From positions 1,648,901 to 1,712,900 of the forward strand of contig JAXLTC010000001.1 of the NCBI GenBank assembly GCA_046330255.1: DNA of 64,000 bases, read 5' to 3'. Below the pieces are notes generated by a model that worked only from the letters and a program-made list of their open reading frames with translations, had not been told where the DNA came from and did no database searches. The position numbers were made by a program, and so were the translations under genes. Position 1 is the first letter of the stretch. Each line of letters begins with the position of its first letter. This DNA is from JBBSBL01 sp046330255. GTDB taxonomy: Bacteria; Actinomycetota; Thermoleophilia; Solirubrobacterales; Solirubrobacteraceae. Shown here in pieces: positions 57,680 to 64,000 of the stretch.

Positions 57680-59209
57680 GTGGCGCGCCGCTGGTGGACG
57701 CTGGTCGTCGTCTGCCTCGCGATCTTCATGCTGCTGCTCGACATCACGATCGTGAACGTCGCGCTGCCCGACATCGCGCGCGAGCTCGACGCGAGCTTCA
57801 GCGATCTCCAGTGGGTGGTGAACGCCTACGCGCTGACGCTCGCGGCGCTGCTGCTGACCGCCGGCTCGCTGGCCGACCGCCTCGGCCGGCGGGCGGTCTT
57901 CGCGGTCGGGCTGGTGCTGTTCACGGCCTCCTCGCTGGCCTGCGCGCTGGCGCCGAGCGCGCTCTTCCTGATCCTCGCGCGCGGCGCGCAGGGGGTCGGC
58001 GGCGCCGTGATGTTCTCGGTGTCGCTGGCGCTGCTGGCGCAGGAGTTCCACGGCCGCGATCGGGCGACCGCGTTCGCCATCTGGGGCGCGACGACCGGCG
58101 CGGCGGTCGCCGTCGGCCCGCTCGTGGGCGGAGCGCTGACCTCGGGCATGGGCTGGCCCGCGATCTTCTACCTCAACCTCCCGATCGGGGCCGTCGCGCT
58201 GTGGCTGACGCTGACCCGCGTCCGCGAGACCCGCGATCCGGGCGCGCGCGGGGTCGACTGGATCGGCACGGTCCTCTTCTCCGGCGCCCTCTTCGCGCTC
58301 GTGCTCGGCCTGATCCGGGGGAACGCCGAGGGCTGGGGGAGCGCACCGATAGTCGCCCTGCTGGCGGGCGCCGCCGCGCTGCTGGTCGCGTTCGTCGCCG
58401 TCGAGCGCCGGCGCGAGGAGCCGATGCTCGATCTCGCCCTGTTCCGCAAGCCCGCGTTCTGCGGCGCGTCGATCGCCGCGTTCACGCTCTCGGCCGCGAT
58501 GTTCTCGATGTTCCTGTACCTGACGATCTACCTCCAGACGATCCTCGGCTATGGGCCGTTCGAGGCCGGCCTGCGGCTCCTGCCGATCAGCCTGCTCTCG
58601 TTCGTCGTGGCGGCCGCGTCCGGGCGCATGACCGCACGCGTGCCGCCGCGCGTGCTGCTCGGCGCCGGCCTGCTGCTGACCGGCGCCGGCCTGCTGCTCA
58701 TGACCGGCCTGGACGCGACCTCCCACTGGACGGCGCTGCTGCCCGGATTCGTGGTCGCGGGCGCGGGCATCGGGCTGACGAACCCGCCGCTGGCCTCGAC
58801 CGCGATCGGCGTCGTGCCGCCGCGGCGCAGCGGGATGGCGTCGGGGATCAACACCACGTTCCGGCAGGTCGGCCTGGCGACCGGGATCGCCGGATGGGGC
58901 GCCATCTTCGAGTCGCAGATCACCGACCGCCTCGCGCACACGCTGCCCGCCGCGCTCGGCGCGCGTGCCGCCGAGGTGGCGACCGCGGTGTCCGGCGGCG
59001 GCGCGCCGGGCCTGCTCGACCGTGCGCCCGCCGCTGCTCGCGCGCCGCTGCGCGACGCGATCGACGCGGCGTTCACCGGCTCCCTCGACCACATCCTGGT
59101 GCTGGCCGGGCTCGTCGCGTTGGGCGGAGCCGTGTGCGCAGCGGCGCTGGTGCGCGGACGCGACTTCGTCGCCCCGCCGGCGACGGCCTCGGAGCCGGCC
59201 GCCGCCTGA
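57680..59209 (+). CDS. MFS DHA2-family (EmrB/QacA-like) 14-helix exporter
   Basis: 509 residues, about 14 hydrophobic helices. LDITIVNVALPDIARELDAS near 20-38 is the DHA2 motif in helix 1, GSLADRLGRR near 70 the motif A loop, and YALTLAALLLTAG region helix 2. Drug or metabolite proton-antiporter. GTG 57680 is preceded by GGGAGG and lies 2 nt after the SDR stop, so the genes are coupled; the upstream frame extension is spurious. Confidence 0.9.
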   Translation: MARRWWTLVVVCLAIFMLLLDITIVNVALPDIARELDASFSDLQWVVNAYALTLAALLLTAGSLADRLGRRAVFAVGLVLFTASSLACALAPSALFLILARGAQGVGGAVMFSVSLALLAQEFHGRDRATAFAIWGATTGAAVAVGPLVGGALTSGMGWPAIFYLNLPIGAVALWLTLTRVRETRDPGARGVDWIGTVLFSGALFALVLGLIRGNAEGWGSAPIVALLAGAAALLVAFVAVERRREEPMLDLALFRKPAFCGASIAAFTLSAAMFSMFLYLTIYLQTILGYGPFEAGLRLLPISLLSFVVAAASGRMTARVPPRVLLGAGLLLTGAGLLLMTGLDATSHWTALLPGFVVAGAGIGLTNPPLASTAIGVVPPRRSGMASGINTTFRQVGLATGIAGWGAIFESQITDRLAHTLPAALGARAAEVATAVSGGGAPGLLDRAPAAARAPLRDAIDAAFTGSLDHILVLAGLVALGGAVCAAALVRGRDFVAPPATASEPAAA

Positions 59210-59213
59210 GGCG

Positions 59214-60068
59214 ATGGAACCGCTGTTCGAGCACCGCCGCCGCTTCGCCGGCTACGAGACCCGGGTGCTGGAGCTGGAGGGCTCCGGGCCGCCGCTGGTG
59301 CTCATGCACGGCTGGTCCGACAGCGCCGACACCTGGCGCCACGCGCTCGCCGAGCTGGGGCGACGCGAGCGGCGCGCGATCGCCGTCGACCTGCCGGGGT
59401 TCGGGGCCGCCGACCCCCTGCGCCCGGGTCCGGTGCTCCAGCAGTACGACCGCTTCGGCTCCGAGCTGCTCGCCTACGCGCGCGAGGAGGGAGGTGAGCC
59501 CGTGGTGGTCGGGAACTCGCTCGGCGGGTGCGTGGCGCTGCGGCTCGCGGAGCGGGAGCCGCTCGAGGGCGTGGTCGCGGTCGCGCCGGCGGGTCTCGAC
59601 ATGGCCGGCTGGCTCGCGCTGGTGGAGCGCGACCCGGCGATCCGGCGGCTGCTCGCGCTGCCGCTTCCGGTCCCCGGCCGCGCAGTGCGCGAGGTGGTCG
59701 CGCGGGTCTACGTGGCGCTCGCGTTCGCCCGGCCAGACCGGGTCGACCCACGCGTCGCGCGGGCATTCGCCTCCCACCACGGCTCCCGCGAGGCGGTCGC
59801 CTCATATCTCGACATCGGCCATCGCCTGCTACCCGAGCTGCGCGACCCGTTCGAGCTGGAGGACGTGCGCGCGCCGGTGCTGCTCGTCTGGGGAACGGAG
59901 GACCGGCTGGTCTTCCGAACGGGCGCCGAGCGCGTGCTCGCGACGGTGCCCGGATCGCGCCTCGAGGTTTTCGACGGGTGTGGGCACTGCCCGCAGATCG
60001 AGGAGGCGGACCGCTTCGCCGAGCTGCTGATCGGCTTCGCCGAGGCCGGCGCGCGGTCCGCCGCCTGA
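59214..60068 (+). CDS. alpha/beta-fold hydrolase
   Basis: 284 residues. LMHGWSDSADTWRH near 30 (oxyanion), nucleophile in VVGNSLGGCVAL near 103, acid in VWGTEDRLVF near 226, and His in FDGCGHCPQIE near 258. Epoxide-hydrolase or esterase-like; substrate unknown. It starts 4 nt after the MFS stop, so it is likely co-transcribed. Confidence 0.87.
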   Translation: MEPLFEHRRRFAGYETRVLELEGSGPPLVLMHGWSDSADTWRHALAELGRRERRAIAVDLPGFGAADPLRPGPVLQQYDRFGSELLAYAREEGGEPVVVGNSLGGCVALRLAEREPLEGVVAVAPAGLDMAGWLALVERDPAIRRLLALPLPVPGRAVREVVARVYVALAFARPDRVDPRVARAFASHHGSREAVASYLDIGHRLLPELRDPFELEDVRAPVLLVWGTEDRLVFRTGAERVLATVPGSRLEVFDGCGHCPQIEEADRFAELLIGFAEAGARSAA

Positions 60069-60082
60069 CAGAATCGCCGGAC

Positions 60083-61174
60083 ATGCAGCTGATCCCGACC
60101 CCGGACTCGCTCGCGTCCGCCGCCGCCAACGCCTTCGACTCCGTCCTCGGCGGCGGGCTCGCGGACCTGCGTCCGATGCCGGCCTCGATCATCGACGAGG
60201 GGCCGCAGCGAACGGTCTTCCGCTACCACCCGCACGGCGATCGCGCTGCGACGGGGCCGCCCGTGCTGCTCGTTCCACCGCTCGCGGCGCCCTCCCTCTG
60301 CTTCGACCTGCGCCGCGGCTGCAGCATGGTCGAGCACCTGCTCGCCGCGGGCACGCCGACCTACCTGGTCGACTACGGCGCGATCGCCTTCGGGGATCGC
60401 AGCCTCGGGATCGAGCACTGGATCGACGAGGTGATCCCGGAGGCCGTGGCGGCGGTTGCGGCCGACCGCGGCGGCGAGGAGGTGCAGCTCGTCGGCTGGT
60501 GCCTCGGCGGCATCATGTCGCTGCTGGTCGCCGCCGACGGCGGCTCGCCGATCCGTTCGGTGACGATGATCGCCAGCCCGTTCGACTTCACGCAGGTCCC
60601 GATGGTCGCGCCGCTGCGCCCGCTCGTGAACCTCGCGGGCGGCGCCGGGCCGACGCTGCTCTACCGCATGCTGGGCGGTGCGCCGGCGCCGCTCGTGAAG
60701 CGCGCCTACCAGCTCGCGGCGATCGACAAGTACGTGACCAAGCCCGTCGCGATCCTCTCGAACCTCGACGACCGGGAGTTCCTGGCGCAGATCGAGGCGG
60801 TCGACCGCTTCACCGACAACATGCTCGCCTACCCCGGCCGCACGTTCGGCCAGCTCTACCACCGCTTCTTCCGTGCCAACGACCTCGCCGACGGCCACCT
60901 CGACCTGCCGGACCGGCGGATCGATCTGGACGGCGTCAGGCAGCCGGTCCTCTCGATCGCGGGCACGGGCGACGGCATCGCGCCGCTCGGAGCGGTGCAG
61001 CACGTCGCCGAGTTGCTCCCGAACGCCGCCGAGGTGCGGCTGGAGACGGCGCCCGGCGGCCATCTCGGCGTCCTCACCGGCCGCGCGGCCGCTCGCACCA
61101 CCTGGCCGCTGGTCGATCGGTTCCTCGCCGACCACGGCGGGACGCAGGAGCCGGCGCTGCGCGCAGCGGCCTGA
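60083..61174 (+). CDS. PhaC-like (poly-hydroxyalkanoate synthase family) protein
   Basis: 363 residues. The lipase-box-like GWCLGGIMSLL near 135 has Cys as the nucleophile, diagnostic for PHA synthases; Asp in AGTGDGIAPL near 295 and His in APGGHLGVLTG near 328 complete the triad. PVLLVPPLAAPSLCFDLRRG near 55 is the usual N-terminal block. Length fits class III PhaC rather than class I (about 590). A partner PhaE or phasin is not adjacent, though a phasin-like protein lies at 28360. ATG 60083 sits 14 nt after the hydrolase stop. Confidence 0.8.
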   Translation: MQLIPTPDSLASAAANAFDSVLGGGLADLRPMPASIIDEGPQRTVFRYHPHGDRAATGPPVLLVPPLAAPSLCFDLRRGCSMVEHLLAAGTPTYLVDYGAIAFGDRSLGIEHWIDEVIPEAVAAVAADRGGEEVQLVGWCLGGIMSLLVAADGGSPIRSVTMIASPFDFTQVPMVAPLRPLVNLAGGAGPTLLYRMLGGAPAPLVKRAYQLAAIDKYVTKPVAILSNLDDREFLAQIEAVDRFTDNMLAYPGRTFGQLYHRFFRANDLADGHLDLPDRRIDLDGVRQPVLSIAGTGDGIAPLGAVQHVAELLPNAAEVRLETAPGGHLGVLTGRAAARTTWPLVDRFLADHGGTQEPALRAAA

Positions 61175-61195
61175 CGCGGCGAGCCGGGATCGTCC

Positions 61196-61924
61196 CTACA
61201 GGCCGCGCGGGTGGCGCACGACGAACCCGCCCGTGCCGCGGCCCGTGCCCTGCCAGCGAGAGCCGGTCGCGCGCAGTCCGCCGGTGTCGAAGCGCAGCCC
61301 CGCCACCGTCATCCACGCGTGGCCGGCGTTGGCGTACACGCTGATCCAGCGGCCGGGGCCGGGATCGCCCCAGCGCGCGAGCGCGGTCGAGTCCATCGGC
61401 TCGCCGATCAGGCCGGCCGCCGCGAACGCGAACGAGACGGACGCGGAGCAGTCGTAGGCCGTGTCGATCCAGGTCGCGTGCCCGCCGCCGTAGCGGTAGG
61501 GGAGGCGGGCGATCTGGTTGCCGGCCTGGATCACCTCCTGCACCTCGGGCGGGGCGTCGAGCGGCGCCACGGCGAGACCGCGGGGCGTGAGGCCCGCGCG
61601 CCCGCCGGCGGGGACGCCGGCCGCCGCGAGCTCGCGGCGGATCTGCGCGTCGGAGACGGGCTGGGGTAGGGACTCGCGCGTGGGCACCGCCGCGACCCCG
61701 CCCGAGGCCGGGGCGCCGGACGGGAGCCCCGCCTCCGGCTCGACCGCGTGCGGGCGCGAGCGCAGCGGGGCGGCCGGGGCCGGCGCGCTCGCCGGCGGCC
61801 GGGCAGCCGTCGCGGCGGCCTCGTGGCCGGCGCCCGCGCCACCACAGCCGGCGAGAGCGATCACCGCGACTGCTGCGAGCGCCGCCGGCGCGCGGGCGGC
61901 GGCTACGGCTGCTCGGCGGATCAC
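61196..61924 (-). CDS. NlpC/P60-type lipoprotein
   Basis: 242 residues from GTG 61924. Lipoprotein signal with LAGC (Cys near 27), Ala/Pro linker (30-80), and a C-terminal Cys-peptidase domain with RYGGGHATWID and DCSASVSFAFAAAGL (catalytic Cys near 160) and AGHAWMTV (His near 213). Probably a peptidoglycan peptidase; the usual third polar residue is not clear. AATACT 6 nt upstream of the GTG is a probable -10. Convergent with the PhaC-like gene. Confidence 0.75.
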   Translation of the reverse strand: MIRRAAVAAARAPAALAAVAVIALAGCGGAGAGHEAAATAARPPASAPAPAAPLRSRPHAVEPEAGLPSGAPASGGVAAVPTRESLPQPVSDAQIRRELAAAGVPAGGRAGLTPRGLAVAPLDAPPEVQEVIQAGNQIARLPYRYGGGHATWIDTAYDCSASVSFAFAAAGLIGEPMDSTALARWGDPGPGRWISVYANAGHAWMTVAGLRFDTGGLRATGSRWQGTGRGTGGFVVRHPRGL

Positions 61925-61982
61925 GGCGCCAGTATTGCGCCCCGCCCGCGCGAAGCGCGCAGCACCGTCCGGCACGCCCGGC

Positions 61983-63884
61983 TCAGGCGGCGCGCCCGGC
62001 GCCCGTGCCGGCCCGGGCGGGAGGCGCGGACCGCGCCGGCGCGGGAGCCGAGCCGTTGCCGGTCGCGGTCGCGAACGGATCGGGCGTCGGCCCGCGCTCC
62101 TCCGCCGCGGCGGAGGCCGGGAGCTCGGGTGTCGTGACGGTGCGCCGCGTGCGTTCGATCTGGCTCACCAGCGCGTCCACCACGCGCGGGTCGAACTGGC
62201 TGCCGGCGCAGTCGCGCAGCTCGGCGATCGCCTCGTCGATCGACATGCCACGGCGGTAGGGGCGGTCGGTGACCATCGCGTCGTAGGCGTCGCACGCGGA
62301 GACGATCCGCGCGGGCAGCGGGATGTCGTCGCCCTCGAGGCCGTCGGGGTAGCCGCCGCCGTCCCAGCGCTCGTGGCTCGCGCGCACGAGCCTGCCGACG
62401 TGTCCCAGCGCCGGGGCCGCGCGAAGCATGCGCTCGCCGATGATCGTGTGCAGGCGCATTACGCGCCATTCGTCGTCGTCGAGCGGTCCGGGCTTGCGCA
62501 GGATCGCCTGCGGGATCGCGATCTTGCCGACGTCGTGCAGCTCCGCCAGCCGGATCGTGTCGTCGACCTGCGACTCGCTCATGCCGAGCGCGACGGCCAC
62601 CGCGCGCGAGAGATCGGACACGTCGTTGCTGTGGTCGTGCAGGTCCGGCTGCTGCTCGTCCAGCACCCGCAGCAGCATGTCGCGCACCTGGCCCTTGGCC
62701 GACATCGGACGCGCGTCCTTGCGCACGTACATGCGCTGGTCGGCGATCCGCAGCGCCTCGATCGGGTCGGTGGCCTCGTCCGGAAGCACGACGCCGCCGT
62801 GGCAGCAGGTGATGACGACCTTCTCGTCCTGCTCGTGGAGCGCCTCCGCGCCCGCCGCGACCAGCTCGCGCGAGGCCTCGTGGTCGCCCTCGATCAGCGC
62901 GCAGAACTCGTCGCCGCCGAGCCGGTAGGCGTGCCCCTGGGGTCCGAGCGCCGCCGTGAGCCGCTCGCCGAGCAGGCGCAGCAGCCGGTCGCCGCCCGAG
63001 TGGCCGTAGCGGTCGTTCCAGCGCTTGAAGCCGTCGAGGTCGTAGATCACGAGCACGCTCGCCTCGGGCCCCTCGTCACTCAGCGCGTGCTCGATGTCCG
63101 ACATCAGCTTGCGGCGGTTGCCCAGGCCGGTGAGCTCGTCGGTTACCGACAGGCGGTGGAGCTGCTCCCCGCGGCGCTCGAGCTCGCGCCCTCGCTCCTG
63201 GGAGAGCAGCAGCTCTCCGAGCAGGTACTGGAAGACGAGCATCACCACGCCGACGAGCGCGAGCGCCGGCAGCCCGAGGTGCACGTAGACGAACGCGGTC
63301 GCGACCGCCAGCACCGCCGAGAACAGCTCGGAGGCGAGGATCGGCACCAGCGACTCGCGCGCCTTCGTCAGCAGGCCCGAGCCGTCGAGGTGGCACTGAT
63401 ACGTGGCGACGATCAGGAAGTTGAGCGCCAGCGCGACCAGGAACGTCGCGAAGATCAGCAGGTAGTAGGCGGCGTCACCGGTGCCGATCCCGAAGCCGTC
63501 GATCAGCGCGAAGAAGCCGAGTCCGGAGAGCAGCGGGAACCACGTGTAGGCCACCAGGTTGGAGAGCAGCGTGACCGGCGCCTCGCGCCAGCGCAGCCAC
63601 CCCCCGAGGATCGTCGCCACCCCGACCACCGCGCCGGGCGCGCCGCCGAGCAGCACGATCGCGAGCACGATCGCGAGGAAGGCGCCCGAGATCCCGATCT
63701 TCCCGTCGGGCAGCGTGATCGAGGTGAGCTCGCTGACCACCGCGCTGACCACGAGGATCGCGATGACCGCGAGGTCCCAGTCGTCGCCGGGCGCGGTGAG
63801 CACCCCAACCACCACGGCAGCGGTGAGCGCCGCGCACATGAGCGCGATGGCAGCCCTGCTCGGCCGTTGCGCGGCGGGGCTCAC
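61983..63884 (-). CDS. membrane GGDEF / HD-GYP c-di-GMP turnover protein
   Basis: 633 residues. Five to six membrane helices (about 15-225), GGDEF domain (about 245-400: LSVTDELTGLGNRRKLM, YDLDGFKRWNDRYGH, RLGGDEF motif), then HD-GYP (about 415-590: AELHDVGKIAIP, HERWDGGGYPDGLEGDDIP). Both synthesis and hydrolysis motifs look intact. GTG 63884 with GGAG 9 nt upstream fits a leader from the promoter at 63919-63947; the longer frame TTG 63947 is the -35 box itself. Confidence 0.85.
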   Translation of the reverse strand: MSPAAQRPSRAAIALMCAALTAAVVVGVLTAPGDDWDLAVIAILVVSAVVSELTSITLPDGKIGISGAFLAIVLAIVLLGGAPGAVVGVATILGGWLRWREAPVTLLSNLVAYTWFPLLSGLGFFALIDGFGIGTGDAAYYLLIFATFLVALALNFLIVATYQCHLDGSGLLTKARESLVPILASELFSAVLAVATAFVYVHLGLPALALVGVVMLVFQYLLGELLLSQERGRELERRGEQLHRLSVTDELTGLGNRRKLMSDIEHALSDEGPEASVLVIYDLDGFKRWNDRYGHSGGDRLLRLLGERLTAALGPQGHAYRLGGDEFCALIEGDHEASRELVAAGAEALHEQDEKVVITCCHGGVVLPDEATDPIEALRIADQRMYVRKDARPMSAKGQVRDMLLRVLDEQQPDLHDHSNDVSDLSRAVAVALGMSESQVDDTIRLAELHDVGKIAIPQAILRKPGPLDDDEWRVMRLHTIIGERMLRAAPALGHVGRLVRASHERWDGGGYPDGLEGDDIPLPARIVSACDAYDAMVTDRPYRRGMSIDEAIAELRDCAGSQFDPRVVDALVSQIERTRRTVTTPELPASAAAEERGPTPDPFATATGNGSAPAPARSAPPARAGTGAGRAA

Positions 63885-63918
63885 GGCCCCCCGCTCCGTT
63901 CGGTCGTCACCACGCGGG

Positions 63919-63947
63919 GTTATCGGCGGCGCCCCCGCGGGGGTCAA
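63919..63947 (-). promoter_or_regulatory. promoter of GGDEF/HD-GYP gene
   Basis: Minus-strand TTGACC (63947-63942), 17-nt spacer, GATAAC (63924-63919); predicted start near 63912. The leader of about 28 nt carries the Shine-Dalgarno. Confidence 0.55.
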
Positions 63948-63949
63948 GC

Positions 63950-63971
63950 ATGAAAGCGGGATGAAAGCGCG
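63950..63971. promoter_or_regulatory. 11-bp tandem direct repeats just upstream of the -35 box
   Basis: ATGAAAGCG GG, then ATGAAAGCG CG: two copies with an 11-bp period. This spacing is characteristic of OmpR/PhoB-family regulators that bind head to tail. The core read on the minus strand, CTTTCAT, resembles a Pho box half-site (CTGTCAT), but one site proves nothing. Confidence 0.4.
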
Positions 63972-64000
63972 GCCGGGGCGCCCTTCAGAACAGCGACGCC

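Noticed and set aside
63885..63947. TTG 63947 as start of the GGDEF/HD-GYP gene
   Set aside because: That TTG is the first triplet of a TTGACC -35 box with a matching -10 17 nt on; GTG 63884 has a Shine-Dalgarno.
63985..64000. End of a possible minus-strand gene (Ala-Ser-Leu-Phe-stop)
   Set aside because: Only five codons are inside the window; not enough to support a gene.

Overview
The window is very GC-rich, gene-dense, single-chromosome-like DNA of an actinobacterium. Supporting traits are a fused PafB-PafC WYL regulator, an Mrp ATPase without its CxxC motif, a CIRCE-controlled groES-groEL operon, many GTG starts, and TANNNT -10 hexamers placed 6-8 nt before start codons (probable leaderless mRNAs). 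The mixture suggests a deep-branching lineage such as Thermoleophilia/Solirubrobacterales, but that is inference; there is no rRNA or tRNA gene to anchor it. I see no prophage, IS element, CRISPR array, tRNA or rRNA.

Layout. 1-12.3 kb: 3' part-truncated metY, a GT-C mannosyltransferase-like protein, several secreted proteins (unknown family, lipase-like, cupredoxin), a proline-rich small gene coupled to a Cys/His membrane protein, an alpha/beta hydrolase, a VOC protein and a CPA2 antiporter. 11.7-14.4 kb: exported helical-repeat protein plus an OmpR/HisKA two-component system. 14.4-20.5 kb: glutamate decarboxylase, acyl-CoA dehydrogenase, GYD/NTF2/cupin small proteins, a beta-propeller and a lipoprotein. 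20.5-26.7 kb: PAC2 protein, UvrD-like helicase-nuclease, inositol-monophosphatase-like enzyme, an AbrB-PIN toxin-antitoxin pair, hemerythrin. 27.2-36.5 kb: zincin, histone-H1/phasin-like protein, Mrp, ferredoxin, NAD-binding protein, lipoprotein, amidase, citrate synthase, ECF sigma. 36.5-46.8 kb: anti-sigma-like protein, groEL/groES, Crp-Nudix-ASCH operon, glycerophosphodiesterase, Lhr helicase.

46.9-49.5 kb is the most unusual stretch. An unrecognised 139-residue family is present in three states (one intact gene, one internally deleted and frameshifted copy, one 5' fragment). They are interleaved with a complete TetR gene, a second decayed TetR 3' half, and a family-5 uracil-DNA glycosylase. 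49.5-52.5 kb is an rmlA-rmlD-rmlB dTDP-sugar operon without rmlC. 52.5-64 kb: PNPOx-like protein, Phd-PIN toxin-antitoxin pair, fused PafBC, YhaM-like exonuclease, an SDR-MFS-hydrolase-PhaC-like run, an NlpC/P60 lipoprotein, and a GGDEF/HD-GYP c-di-GMP protein.

Themes: envelope and secretion functions, stress response (GroESL, PafBC, UDG, Crp), toxin-antitoxin pairs, and c-di-GMP or phosphate-type signalling. Several starts here were set by -10 or Shine-Dalgarno evidence rather than by the longest reading frame. Two genes (the response regulator and the second PIN toxin) appear to lack any canonical start codon.
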